Shown here: one piece after another, positions 1 to 11,780 of the stretch
Layout: the number at the start of each line of letters is the position of its first letter
Position numbering within the stretch: position 1 is the first letter of the stretch
Assembly (NCBI GenBank): GCA_973895155.1
Contig: OZ316898.1
Coordinates: forward strand, 21,266,001-21,330,000
From: Marsupella aquatica
Taxonomy: Eukaryota; Marchantiophyta
Direction: 5' to 3'
DNA length: 64,000 nucleotides
Notes under the pieces: model-generated
What the model was told of the DNA's origin: nothing
What the model saw: the letters and a program-made list of their open reading frames with translations, nothing else
The model's database searches: none
Position numbers and translations under genes: made by a program

Positions 1-727
1 TGGCAGATGCATACTCCCCATATGAAATCTCCACCAATCCAGCCTTTAACAAATCTTGAGTTCTGCTTTAAATCAGAGCTCTCTCCATGTCACTATAACG
101 GTATGGTCTACGAAAGATTAGCGCATCACTAGCCAATTCAATCTGAATACCAGGGCCCTTCAATGTCCCCAAATCCTTCATGCTGAATGCAAAACAATTC
201 TAGTAACTCTTAAGGAATCGATGCATGTGACGTCTCTCCTCCCCTATCAACTTAGGACCAATCTGTGGCTCCCAACTCTCCACCAAATCCCTAATATCTT
301 TTTGTAGGGTAGAAGAGATAGCCGATGATTGCTATTTAGCAGTAGATTGAGCAGTCCCTTCCTGCTCAACAATCTGTCCAGCCTTGGCCAATCCTACCAT
401 AGGTCCATGGACTGTCTGCTCGCCCCCAGCTGTGGTCGTCACTATCTCAGTGGACCGCAAGCTCACTAATGGACGATCAGTAACACCAGTAGAGCGCATC
501 CGCAACTATTCAGCTATTCCCAAGCTGACAATCCAAGTCAAGCAATTCAAATCCATTTCTTGACCAAGGACCTGGCGGCGTGAACTCTCTGATACCGAGG
601 CAACTGCAGTGGTGCCTGTCAAAAATCCCATAGCAGGGGAGTTAATAGAATTGACGGAGCTGTGAGAACTGATGGAGCTGTGAGAACTAGGGTTTGGGGT
701 TTTTGGGTGTTCCGGAGGGTGAGGCAT
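1..727 (-). pseudogene. Ty3/gypsy pol relic (start of reverse transcriptase), cut by window edge
   Basis: Read on the minus strand in one frame, this stretch gives a Ser/Thr/Pro-rich linker followed by a region typical of the entry into a gypsy reverse transcriptase: FAFSMKDLGTLKGPG (about 170-215), then IFRRPYRYSDMER (about 90-130), then DLLKAGLVEISYGEYAS at the edge. In the family this segment precedes the RT catalytic core, which would lie outside the window. The frame is broken by stops near 60-75, 205-215, 340-350 and 506-508, so it is a relic. It reads away from the other elements here and no LTR is visible. Everything upstream of about 540 is assigned only because it shares the frame. 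An independent unrelated short ORF cannot be excluded for 540-727. Confidence 0.7.
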
Positions 728-1604
728 TCAATCTTTGTGGATTGTGTGATGTTTGTGATGATTATCGAGATAATGGCAAGGATTACTACGGAATAAGACA
801 ACTTTGAATGGATTTGACCATCAGAATGATGGTCCACGGACAAGCTATCTAAACTTTGCTTACTCTGATGCACGACAAAAGCTGAAGCTGTAGGTTCAAA
901 ATTTTTCTCCAAAGATTCTAACATCTAAATGACGGGAATGTATTTGGGAGCAGACAAGGGGTCCAACCGTGCTCGTGTTGTGGACTGAATATCTGGGTAG
1001 GGTGAAATTGCGTCACTGTCGGAAGGAGTCGCGGGGCTAATCTCTCTGGCCTTTATGCTGAAAGCACTTTCATCTTTACTGGCATTCCAACAACGTTACG
1101 ACATCTTTGATTTGGTAGTGCGGACACTGCCCACTGGTGTACTGCATTGCATGCGATCACTAGTACTGGTTTATGTTGCATATTCCTTGAGGCGTTGCTC
1201 TTGCGGCTTCTCATTTTTTACTCCAATTCCTGGGGTGACTCCACCATCCCTTCGGCTCACTCGGTGATTCTTGCAAAATTGGCTTGCTGGTGACTCCCTA
1301 GACCGCCTTTGGGGATCTGGGTGCTGGTCTCTGTGCTGGTGGACATTCTCCTCTCTGGTGACCAGGATTTTAGGTGAGATATTGTCCACATCTTGTGCTA
1401 ATAATTTAGGCCTCCCTTTCACAAGTTCATGCATAAGTGACTGGGAATCGCCTGCTTCATCTTCGAGGTGCGTGCTCATTGTATCCCGGGTGCTGGACTG
1501 GTGGCCCCTGCCATTTACCTTTCTTTTATTTTGTCTTGATCAACTTGATATCTATGTCGATATATTGGAGGAACACTTCGAGACACGGAGGACGCGGGGC
1601 TCTC
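728..1604. other. Unassigned stretch upstream of LINE-A ORF1
   Basis: No gene is recognised. Short open frames exist on both strands (for example 619-924 minus, 1055-1267 plus, 1271-1705 plus) but none shows a known motif. The part nearest 1605 is probably the 5' untranslated region of LINE-A, because ORF1 starts at 1605. The exact 5' end of that element cannot be placed, since no target-site duplication was found. Confidence 0.4.
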
Positions 1605-3557
1605 ATGGCGGGACCTGCCTTTCTACACGACGGGGCTGCACAGAGGGATGCGGCACGGAGGGATGTGGAAGGAGGTGCTGGCCATTGGCATCATGTGGAT
1701 TCTGATGGCCCTCGCGAGCGCGAGTCTTCTGCCCCTAGCAGGGGTCGTTATGTCAGCAATTTTTTGGGACAAGACGCCCGATCCGATTTGATAAGAAACC
1801 AATGTCCACTTGATAGGGAGGCAATCACTGCTCTTTCCTCTGATCAACCATTGTAGAGTTGGTTTGGTTTTGAAACCTTCTGGTGATAATGTTGATGGAT
1901 TCGCAAGATGGGAAGCTCATCGTGCCCTTGACACTATTTCTATGGATGTTTTGGAAGGTCGCGAGCAGCCCTCCTACAGTGAAACCTTTCAAGATGACAT
2001 TGGTGAACGATTTGGTAGGGAAGACATGAATGTGGACGGAGTGTCTGAGCAGGATTGCAGTGGTCGTAGCCAATTTCACTCGGTTGGGCCTGCTGGTCCT
2101 CCAACTTTGGGTGCAATGGGAGAGGGCGCACAATCCTCAGCTGAGGCAAGGGGTGAGGAAGCTGAGGCTTGCATTCCGCTTTTGAGAAGGATCTCAGATC
2201 TCACGATACAAAATTGGCCCTCCCAGCTTCACACTACAATTACTTGGTCCCTTGAAGAGGCGGCTGAGACTGTTCGGGGGCTATTCAACTGCTCCATGAT
2301 GTGTTATTTCACTGATCGTGCACCTATGCTTCCGACATTTAAATTATGGGTGGAGAAGACTTTTGTTAACAAAAGGAAGTGGCCAGTAACACAAGTGAAA
2401 TTTGTGGGAAAGAGCTTCTACATGGTGGCCTTCAAAAATCCTGAGCACCGGGACCTGGCGTTAGTAGAGGCACCCTGGTTTTTGGAACGAAAGTATGTTT
2501 TTACCTTTCCCTGGGACCCATCCTTTGATATCATGAATGAGTCCTACACTCTCTTACCTGTTTGGATTGAAATCCCTTTTTGCGCATTGCTATTGGAACC
2601 CTGTCATCGGAAGCTAGCTGCTTCTCTGGGAGATATTTTGCATTATATCCAGGGTGATGATTTAAGCTCCTACCCCCATGATCGTGTTTGTATACTCTGG
2701 GACACTCAGCGGGAGGTCCCGCGCAGTGTTGAAGTCCAAATTCAGGCTGATCTCTCCATCTGGCAACCAGTCATTTTCAAAAATATACCCTTCCACTATT
2801 TTATCTGTAATTGCAAAGGCCACTTGGCCGGGGATTGTCGATCACACGAGGAGCAGGCACAGGAGGCCCCCCTGGCCACTCCTCCTCTTAATACTGATCT
2901 GGGTGAGGTTATCCCTGCGGAAATTGTTATTGCTGTTGACATGCCTGCCCCTCTTGAGTCTGGAACCATGGCGGCTCCTTCTCCTCCCGAGGCATCCCCG
3001 GAACTACAACTGCTGCTAAAGATGATCCTGGAGGGAGCTCTTTATTTGGCGCTGCACTGATGCTGGCTATTGATTCCTGGCCAGTTGTGATTGCATCGGC
3101 GGTGGATGAATCTGCTGAACTGGGTCCCCAAAACCCTCTGGTTAACTCTGTTTCTGTGGAGAACGAGGTTCCTAGGATTTTTCAAGATCTACAAGCTATG
3201 AATGATGAGCCTAAGCTTCTGTTGGCAGCACCTGAGATTACTCTAATGCCTTCTAGGGAACTTGAGCCCCTTTTGGCACCTTCGCCTGCCGAAGGGACTC
3301 GACTGGTTGTTGTTGGGGAGGGATCTGAGGAAATGGTGGACGACCCCTCTAGCTCTGAAATACCTTCTGATATGGAGCTATCCGAATATGAGGGATTTAT
3401 ATCCCGCTCTGCTCAAAAGAAACACCGAGCTAGGAAACTGGCACGCAAATCCCCACCTGAGGAGAAAAAGAAGGATAAAGGCAAAAAGAAAGCCAAGAAT
3501 CAACAATTCTTACTTTTCTCCCTTGATTCTACTGTGCAAGATGCTAAGGCTGGGTGA
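1605..3557 (+). pseudogene. LINE-A ORF1 (nucleic-acid-binding protein), frameshifted
   Basis: In LINEs ORF1 protein coats the element RNA. A plausible ATG at 1605 opens a frame that runs to 1856. The main body continues in another frame from about 1810 to 3060 and the C-terminal part in a third segment to 3557, so two frameshifts are needed (near 1810-1856 and near 3050). The central region (about 2230-2640) looks like DUF4283: a hydrophobic/aromatic pattern ending in VEAPWFLERKYVFTFPWDP and LLPVWIEIP. A degenerate CCHC knuckle follows at about 2800-2840. Its first Cys position holds Tyr (YFICNCKGHLAGDC), whereas LINE-B has CFRCNQRGHLARNC. The tail ends in a Lys-rich segment like that of LINE-B. 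The first 200 bases of the assigned frame are least certain. Confidence 0.8.
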
Positions 3558-3795
3558 CTCCAGGACGGAAGCTGACTCGAGAGCAGAATCGCTCCATTGC
3601 TGTGCTCCTTGTCCCTGTGGTGGAGGTGCAGCCTATTGCTGAACGGGATCCCCCGCCCATCCTTACAGGTGGGGCGGTGGGGGTGGTTGGTGGGAATGCT
3701 GCTCCCTCTGACCTGCTGAATGTTGAGGCATAATTTTGGCTATTTGTTGCTTCTCCTGAAGCTGCTTTGCTGGCCCCTTGGAGAAGTGGAGCGAT

Positions 3796-6681
3796 ATGAC
3801 ACTCCTCAATTTTGCATTGTGGAATGTCTGCGGCTTATGTAATCCGGATAGAAAGCATGTGGTGTTGAAATGGGCTTCTTCAATCCGATCTCCGCTCGAC
3901 GCCCTGGCTTTGCAAGAAGTAAAGGCTGATGAATTTTGATTGGATAATGCACTGAAGATCATCCTACCCGATTATCAGCATGTTTACTCGACCCCCGTTG
4001 ATGGCAGGGGAGGCACAGCTATTTTACTGCACCCGTCACTTAAGGTACTGTCATTGGGTACGTTGGACCTGGGCAGAGCTGTTTGGGCCCAACTTGAACA
4101 CGCCGAGGGAACCTTTGGGCTAATGAGTGTGTACGCGCCCAACTCTCCAGGAGAATGAGCTATTCTCTGGAATGATTTGAAAAACGAATTGCCTCAAGGT
4201 TGATGGGTGATCACTGGAGATTTTAACATGATTGAACTCCGATACGATTCCACTGGCTTGACCCCGTTGATCCGCGGGAGGGAGTTGGAATTCTGGAGGT
4301 TTTTGAAGGTTCGACTTGACCTGCAAGATGCACTCTCTATTCTTGGTCAGGTATCGGGATCCAGGTTTACCTGGCGCCGGATACAAAATGGCGTGTTGAC
4401 TCAATCTTGCCTTGATAGGTTCTATTTCAGTGAGAAAGGCCAGTGGACGGAGAAACTGGTGGAACTCAAACATGATGGCACATCGGCACTATCGGACCAT
4501 GACCCTATGCTGATCTCTTTCCGCATTGTCCCCTTGCTCACGTCTGCTTCTGATCAATGACGCACTTCTTACTTCAAAGCTAACCCTTCTGTGGTCAGGA
4601 ACTCTGCAAACTTGGGACTTTTGGAGGCTGCCTGGATTGGGGATGCCGCTCCCCTTGCTGAACCTCATCTGCAATTTTCTTTGGCGTATCAGCGTCTCCG
4701 CCAATGCTACATGACGCTACAATCTTCACCACTGCCCAAGGCTGAAGAGGCTGCACTACTGCGTGACAAACTTTGACTTCTAAAGGTTGCTATTATGGAG
4801 GATTACTCCACTGACAGTATCACACAGTTTATGGATACTGAAGATAATGTACGTTCAATGGAACTTGAAGATGCTCACCACTGTGGCCGACTATCTAGGA
4901 TTAAATGGCTGGGCCAGGGTGACGAACCCTCTAAGTTCTATTTCTCCACTGTTAAGGCCAAACGGCTCAGAGAAAAGATGGAATATCTTGTGATTGATGG
5001 TGGCACGGAATTAAGGGAGGAGCGACTCATTGTTGGAGAGGTACAATGTTTTTGTGAGGAGCTGTACTCATCGCCATTACTGGAAGGAGAAGAATTGAGG
5101 AAGCAGCGAACAGCACGCAGGACTCTAAGTAGGAACACACATTTTGCCCCTACTACGGCTGAGGTTAGAATGCTTGAAGAGCTGCCTTCTATACGTGAAC
5201 TGCATGACACTTTGTTACTTCTTCCCAGTGACAAAGCTCCTGGTATTGATGGCATGACTGCGGAGACCTTCAGGGCTTGCTGGGAATTCATGAAGAATGA
5301 CTTTCATGACATGATCTGTGATTTCTGGAGGACAGGACATCTGGCTTTCAATATCAAAGATGGGGTTATTCATTTTATTCCTAAGAAAACTGATAAGCGA
5401 AGACCCGGGGACTGGAGAGCATTAACCATGTTAACCATTGTATACAAGCTCTTGGCTAAGCTACTAGCCCTTCGTCTAAAAATGTTACTACCTAAGTTGA
5501 TCTGTCCACAATAGACAGGCTTTATCCCTGGGCGGCACATTTTGGAAAATATCTCTCACCTGGCTGGTTAAAGACTGGATTAACTATACTAGGACCCCGG
5601 CTCTTTTCTTGAAACTGGATTTTGAGAAGGCCTTTGACAGAGTGGATCACTCTTACATATGGGAAACTATGAACCTGTTAGGCCTTGGCTCACATTTTAT
5701 TTTTCTAGTAAAGTCTCTGATCAGCAATGCCTGCTCTAAGGCTCTCGTCAATGGCATCTGGACTGAGGATGTGAAGATGTCCAGGGGTGTGAGACAAGGC
5801 TGCCCTCTCTCACCTCTTCTCTTTGTCATATCTACTCAGCCCTTGATGGATTTTCTTACATCGGAGATTAATGCTGGTAGATTACAGGGTTTGCAGATTT
5901 CCAGCTCTCTACACATATGTTTTAGACTTTTTGCAGATGACTTAGGGTTGTTCATCCCGGCCTCAGCGGCCGCCTTTGAGCAAGCCAGGAGTGCTCTCAC
6001 TTGCTACAAAGATGCCACAGGTGCTAAATTGAACTTAAACAAGTCAGTTGTTATTCCCCTTGCTGTGGAGGTGATCCCGAGCTGGCTTTTGGCTACTAGA
6101 TGTCTAATTAGTGAAAGAGGAGTGGTACAGAAATATTTGGGTGCTCCCTTTGGCTTGGATCTTACTGAAGCACAGCTGCATGACTTTTGCCTCGACCGGA
6201 TTGGAGCCAGACTATCATCTTGGTCTACCCGTTTTCTATCTTTCACTGGAAGGGTGTTGCTGATCAAACATGTTTTACTTGCCATTCCTGTATATCACAT
6301 GATGTTTCTGCGATCCTCTGCTTCTCTGGCAAAGAAGCTGATTGCACTCAGTCGTGTTTTTCTTTGGGGGATTAACAATCAGGGGGGGAGCGAATTCCAC
6401 TGGTGGCCTGGGAGAAGCTGGCACGACCTAAGGTGGATGGTGGCCTGGGATTGAAGGACTTCCGTAGTCATTCTGACGCTCTACTAAGTAAATGGTTTAT
6501 TGGGGCGCTTGATAGACCGGAATCGGAATGGGCAAGGATGGAATGGATGAAGAAACTTTGTGAGTTTTGGCACTATCGGGGACTGTACAAGATTTGCATC
6601 CCCAAAGGAATTTCAAGCAAATGGTTGGTTGATCCACTTCATGGGTTCTGCTCAGCACATTGTCTGGAACATTACAAATAA
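3796..6681 (+). pseudogene. LINE-A ORF2 (APE endonuclease plus reverse transcriptase), multiple stops
   Basis: ORF2 nicks target DNA and copies the element RNA in place. Starting at ATG 3796, endonuclease motifs are visible: LWNVCGL, ALQEVKADEF, ITGDFNM, SALSDHDPM. RT motifs follow: DKAPGIDGMTAE, GFIPGRHILENI, LKLDFEKAFDRV, RGVRQGCPLSPLLF and the catalytic LFADDLGLF near 5930. In-frame stops lie at 3937, 4156, 4201, 4558, 4774 and 5512. A frameshift near 5555 moves the frame, and another near 6380 falls in a G-run and moves it back. At 3937 LINE-B has CGA and at 5512 it has CAG, so at least these two stops look like C-to-T changes. The C-terminal zinc-finger region is absent. Confidence 0.87.
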
Positions 6682-6947
6682 GAAAACGAATGTTGTCTAA
6701 TGCGGTTTCTTTGATCCTTTGACGGATAGATTAGATGGCTGTCACCTGATCGGGTCTTTAAGGCAGATGAAATTATTCTGGGTCTTGGACGTGTCTCCTA
6801 TGTCATGAAGCAGTTGGAATATGTTATCTCTCGGACACGAGAGGTGGATCGCATAATGCGGATGAAGATCCCAGACGATGACTAGAGGAGAAAGATGACT
6901 ATTTCTCCGAATGTTGTGTTCATGAAACTTTTCAATGAGAGACAAAG
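6682..6947. other. Transition from LINE-A to unassigned relic
   Basis: No recognised feature. One frame on the plus strand (about 6730-6880) reads as a polar alpha-helical segment before a stop and could be the upstream part of the charged relic that follows. Confidence 0.3.
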
Positions 6948-7346
6948 GTGGAGGAATGGATTCGAGGGCATCCAGTAATCCATGACTGGATGTGCCCAAA
7001 GAAGAAAGAAGCTAGTGGAAAGGAGATGATTAGGATTGTCGATGATCATGAGGAGGATGATGAGCCCGCATCTGGAGAGAAAAAGTCCCATGAAACAATT
7101 TCTGTATATGAGTCAGGAAATGAGGATGATGGAGAGAAGGGAAATGTCCAAGAAGAGAGCAAGAAGACTATTCAGAATCAGGCGGAGTCAGAGACAGAGT
7201 CAGAGTCGACTGGTTCAGAGGGTGGGGTTCAGCCAACCGACGAAGATGTTGAGAGCGGGGAAATTCAGCAGAATGAGGTCATCCCCACACCAAAGCCTAC
7301 AAAACAGAAGCGATACACAAAGACTTCAAACAAAGCTAGGCAGTAA
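6948..7346 (+). pseudogene. Acidic, low-complexity coding relic
   Basis: An open frame of 132 residues that starts without a convincing ATG context. It has a short ordered start (WIRGHPVIHDWMCPKKKE) and then a long Glu/Asp/Ser/Lys-rich stretch ending in a Lys/Thr-rich tail. No catalytic or known domain is visible. Acidic linkers of this kind sit between the N-terminal domain and the coiled coil in the two broken genes at 54.5-56.9 kb and 59.5-61.4 kb, so this may be a decayed piece of a similar retroelement-associated protein. That link is inference from composition and order only. Stops follow immediately downstream in all frames. Confidence 0.35.
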
Positions 7347-7639
7347 CCGCAATCATGGGGATTTGGGATGTAACAACCATGGATCTAGAGCCGGCCCTTG
7401 AAGCCAAGGACTCTTCCCCCATTGACATGACCCCGGAGCAGGCCGGTTTCTCACCACCATAGTTGACCAGACCTTGGCAAGCCTATCCGGGTGACAAAGG
7501 CAAGAAGTGCAGGGCCAAGTTCACCGTCAGGAGGAACAGGCAATTCCTGGAAAGTTTCTCATCGACTTGCTGGGAAACGTCGCCAGGAATGTCTGCCTCG
7601 AGATGGGTTTGCTCTTGACAATGAAAAAGGATGGTATCC

Positions 7640-8062
7640 TTGAGGGACATCTTCACTGCCACCGAAGCCGAGTACCAGGCTTGCTAATATCAGTGGGAGG
7701 ATACAGAAGACCGACGCTACACTGAGACTACCGAGGCAATCAAAGCACATGTAAAAGAGGCCATCGACAAAATAAATGAGTATGTGGCTTGCTCATTCAT
7801 CACGACCATGGACAAGGACGATCATTGTCCTCTCGAGCCCGAGGTTGATTGCCTTAGGCGAGAGGTCAACGAGCAAGGCCAGCTAGCAGACATGCTGACG
7901 AGTAACGTCCATGACTTGGAGGACGCCTCTGAGGATGTGGCGGAGGAGGTCACCAGATCCAGATCCGGGTCCTACAAGAGGACAATGATCGTCTGCGGGG
8001 TCATCCGGACTGGCGGTCCGGATCTAGTTCGGGGTGGGACTAGCAAGCATGCCAAGCATTAG
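7640..8062 (+). pseudogene. Helical/coiled-coil coding relic
   Basis: Reading the plus strand in the frame of 7784-8062 and extending upstream across one stop near 7690 gives a mostly helical, charged sequence (AIKAHVKEAIDKINEYV, then LEPEVDCLRREVNEQGQL) that could form a coiled coil. An out-of-frame ORF at 7507-7725 overlaps its upstream part and is considered a shadow. No enzyme motif is present. It may belong with the acidic relic just upstream, giving an acidic linker followed by a coiled coil, but the pieces are separated by several stops. Function unknown. Confidence 0.35.
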
Positions 8063-9148
8063 GCGGCGGGATTCACGGAAGATGGAAGCACCAGCGTCCG
8101 GGCGACACTGGCTAAGATTAGGTTGGGATTACACCGCTGGCTTAGCTCAGGCCGCAGGTATTAGTGTAGGGCGTCTCAAACCCCCTCAAACCCCTACACG
8201 TTGTCGAACTCCTTTGGGTCACCTGGATGCCTCTGGTCCCCGCCTGCCCGATATTGAACACCGGTACCCAAAATTGGACTATCAAGTCCTCCCATTTTAA
8301 TTATGCCTCGCTTTGTTCGCAGTTACAATCGTTTCCGGGACGCCAGGAGATTGGTACCTATAAGCTTTTCTAACATCAGTTGCTATTTTCAAGGTTCGCA
8401 CACAATGCGATAATCAAATAGTTCAACATTTGGTTACGCAACTTGTTTTCCAACCTTGTAATAGAATGAAGAGAATTCTGCAAGTGTTTGTATTTCTGTG
8501 AAAGCTCGTGATGAGGAACGGAATGAGGAGAGCAAACCCGACCACCTACCTAACCCGGGCAGCCCACGCCAGTGAAATACCGGGTGCCAAACTGTATTAC
8601 TAAAAACATAAGTTTCAGTCAGTAGCCCTAGTGCGTAGTGGTAGACTTAGTAGTAGTAGCGGTAGTAGTAGGGAGGCAAAGTTTTAGCCGGGGCACAAGC
8701 ACGAACGGTCGTGGGTTTAGCATGGGTTATGACTACCCCGCCCACTAAACCCTTTACCCACCCCTCAACCCTGCATGACAGTCATGTGGGGGCATCTTTG
8801 CCATGCATTAGGTTGGTTTAGTGGTTGAGTGGTTGAGTGGTTTCCACAATTTTCCTATTTTGAGTCGGGTCAGTGTATCACCTTGGTCAGCTAGCACGCC
8901 CTATTCCTTTCCTAGGGTGGGAAGACGTCTCGCACAGGCCTGCTGCACTAAACTGAGCTTCTTTTGCATTCGACATAGTCTCTGGTCTGCAACAAGGATA
9001 GAGCAAGCTCACTTCATTCTTCTGATGATGGTTTCATCCTCATCACAGCGGCCGCCACACGCACAAAATTGTTCAGCATTCTCTCCGTGTCCTTTGAAAG
9101 TAGCCAAGGCTCAAATTTACGGTCATCCAATGGCATGTCAGGAAACAA
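8063..9148. other. Non-coding stretch with a GTA/TAG microsatellite
   Basis: No gene supported. A short imperfect trinucleotide repeat (TAG/GTA) lies at about 8645-8675. Plus-strand ORFs at 8034-8300 and 8821-9156 lack any recognisable motif and have no supporting context. Confidence 0.5.
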
Positions 9149-9707
9149 CTACCTGAGTCGTCTGCGCGAGTCGTCATTCCTATATGCATGCCAAATTAGA
9201 ATTTGTATCCTCTCTCCGGACAGATCGTTGCAGGTGCTGCTCTTGGATTCCCCCCACTTGTGCACCTGGGTTTGCCCGATTTGATCAAACGGAAAGAAGC
9301 ACTTGAAGCAAGCATTATTATGGCATTCTTGACTCTTCACATTACAGTTGGAAACCCGATGGCGATTGGACAGACACCGCAGGCATAACCCTCTCATTAC
9401 GCCACACTCCCTTATTCCATGATTTATGTGAGTCCTCCCAACACAGGAGACATCGCCTCCCATCACCCCCATGCCGGCGAACATAATTGAGATCGATGAT
9501 ATCTTTGCGCATGTTTGCCTCTATCCTTATGCTTTCCGGTCTCGGAATATATACATCCTGAACAGCTGCTCCGTCTGGCCTTGTGTGCGAGTGGTGTCTC
9601 GGGTGATTGCCTCCACTTCGGCTTGGCGTGGTAGCCGCGGCTTCCAGGCACACGTCACATGCCAAGCCGTCGGGGAGCAGGGCACAAACCTGTGCCTTCC
9701 CGTCCAT
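9149..9707 (-). pseudogene. C-terminal Cys-cluster segment of the helicase gene
   Basis: Downstream of the TGA the helicase frame continues (9707 to about 9430) with CALLPDGLACDVC and a Ser/Thr/His-rich linker. A frameshift near 9400-9440 then leads into a Cys-rich stretch (GLCLRCLSNRHRVSNC, then CHNNACFKCFFPF, about 9280-9400) that ends near 9149. A Cys-rich terminal domain after the helicase is also a feature of the fungal relatives. The exact end is uncertain. Confidence 0.55.
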
Positions 9708-9725
9708 CTCAAGGTGAAGGTTGTA

Positions 9726-11780
9726 TCACCGACAAATGGTACTGTTCGTGATCCATTGGTGCGCAATCTTCATGCTCTCCTGGTTGACTCCTTCAATTTG
9801 CACGGATGGCGCGGACAACGCCCAGGCACGATAGTCCTTGTGTGAAACCACCATGCACACTCCGGGCCGGCCGTCCCGTCCACATCTGCCCGACTCTTGG
9901 TGGTACTCTTCCATTGACCCATAAAAGCCTCCCCGATGCACGACCAAGAGAATGTTGGGATAGTTATATCCGCAGGAGATCACTGAGGTTGCCACCATGA
10001 CTTTAGGCGTGCCAGCCTCCCAACTTCGTAGCTTGCTAAGTCTATCTGCCTTCACGATGTCGGAGGTTAAGAAGCAACTTTGGACATGATGTTGTCGCAG
10101 AGTTTGATCCAAATCCACAGCTTCACTCTTCGTCATAGTGTATACCAGGGCTCTGTCCTCTGTGCCGGCAGTGGCCATCCAATCACGTAGAAGTTCCACG
10201 ATTTTCAAATCCAGCCTGGCCTCATCGTCCACAACTTTGTACTTGAGGTTAGGTCGTGTTGTACAGGACCGAATCACCTTCCATGGACTTCCCAACTTCC
10301 ACCATAATGCTGCTTCCTTGCGGGGTGGTAGAGAGGCCGTCAATCCAATCAGCTGACAATGAAGTCGGGAAAGCCAGAGAAGCTGTGCCATGGATTGACG
10401 GTAGGGACACAACACCTGATGCACCTCGTCTATGACGATTGAATGCAATTTGCCGGCGCAAATGAGTTGTCTGGCCCAACTTTGGAAACTCTCTTGGATG
10501 GCAATCTCGACAGGGACAAACACGAGCAGAGGCGCCTCTGCCACAGGGATACAGCTCACCCTGAACTCCAAACAATCAAAACCTGCGGCCCTGCACTCCG
10601 CCAGCTGAGTGTGGATCAACACATACAGAGGAACGATGACAACCACCGTCTTCCCGCTACTCCGAGCGGTTGCCATGAAAACGGCCGATTTCCCAGAACC
10701 CGTGGGTAGGATGGCTACAAAATTCTGCATGTTGTCCACCGCCGTGGCAACTGCAATTGCCTGCTCACGCGTCTTCCAATCCCTGTGACCAAGGCTGAAA
10801 AGTGCAATCCGTGCTTCATACATCGCAGCAGGGTCCAGGCCCTCAAGTTCATTGCCGTGATCGGTGTTTGATCCATCATCACATCTGTGCAGGATCCGGA
10901 TTCGCTTTGAGGGCGGAGCGAACTCAACTTCCACACCTGGGTGAAGCCGGACCACTTCTGTGCCTGGCCACAGCTCAGGCTCAGGCTCGGCCTTGGCCTC
11001 GGCCTCCGGGTGTCTCCTAAGGTCTGTGGGCAGCCGCAGTAAATGGTGAAGCTTCTTTGCGACAAACCTAAAGTTCCTCCACTCATGTTGATCAACAACT
11101 CTTAAATCCTGGCTATTCTGTGCATAGTTATGGCCAGTGGTGGACACCGAATGGCCTGCAGATGCATCCAGCCGCTCATTAGCCAGTGATATCTGCAGCT
11201 GGAACCGAATGGGCTCGGAAAAGAACGTTATAATGTGCCGATGAGGCCTAATCCCAAATGGGGCCTTGAATCGTTTCAAAAACTCCCTCTCCACACCTGC
11301 ACTCACATGCCGTGTTGAACGCCTTTTTCCGGTTTCAACTAACCAACAATCCGTGTACACCGCTACTTTCTCTCCACCCCACAATTGACTCGCAACGAAC
11401 ACCTGCACAAGCCTCACCACGCTAAGGTACTGGAGGAAGGCTAGCCTCAAACATAGGGGTAAGAACCGAATGATGTGCTTTGAGCGTTTCCGACCACACG
11501 TTTTGTTATATGTTTGGTGTATCACCAAGGTCCCTTCTGCCCACAGGAACGTCCGTTGGTTGGTTGTTGTGTTGCGGATCAAGACTCTGCTGTACTCCGC
11601 TGCCCTAGCTGGCTGACCCGATGTAAAATGCAGCAACCAAGTGAGCCGGTCGTTCAATCTATCGGCGGCGGCCAGCCACTCGCGTAGGGCCTTCTTGTTC
11701 CACATCTGGATGTCGTTCTCGTCGTAGCGATGGACAAAATGTGATGATCTCATGTCATCGGAGAACAGATGCTGGTGCAA
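9726..11780 (-). pseudogene. RecQ-type SF2 helicase segment
   Basis: A continuous 684-residue frame. A conserved-looking pre-helicase segment (FTSGQPARAAEYSRVL, about 11600-11640) is followed by the RecA-like lobes: motif I LPTGSGKSA (10685-10715), motif II VIDEVH (about 10420-10440, a DEVH variant of the DEAH box), motif III LIGLTAS, motif V VMVATSVISCGYNYP and motif VI QESGRCGRDGRPG (about 9860-9905). This set is diagnostic of RecQ-like helicases. The frame ends at TGA 9726-9728. The same frame continues directly afterwards with CALLPDGLACDVC, so the stop interrupts the gene and is best explained as an Arg CGA changed to TGA. Confidence 0.82.

Larger units (their letters stand above)
1605..6681 (+). 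mobile_element. LINE-A: decayed L1-type non-LTR retrotransposon
   Basis: Two coding regions in the order ORF1 (DUF4283-like plus zinc knuckle) and ORF2 (endonuclease plus reverse transcriptase) are those of a plant L1-type LINE. It is a relative of LINE-B at 30749-42521: the two can be aligned by eye from the ORF1 knuckle to the RT thumb region. LINE-A is inactive, with two frameshifts in ORF1 and at least six in-frame stops plus two frameshifts in ORF2. Homology to LINE-B fades after about 6545, so the 3' third of ORF2 (zf-RVT region) and the tail are missing or unrecognisable. Both element ends are approximate. Confidence 0.88.

Noticed and set aside
11750-11780. Programmed frameshift between the two long helicase-gene frames
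   Set aside because: No slippery heptamer or stem was recognised, and the same gene has other frameshifts and a stop, so a simple indel is more likely.
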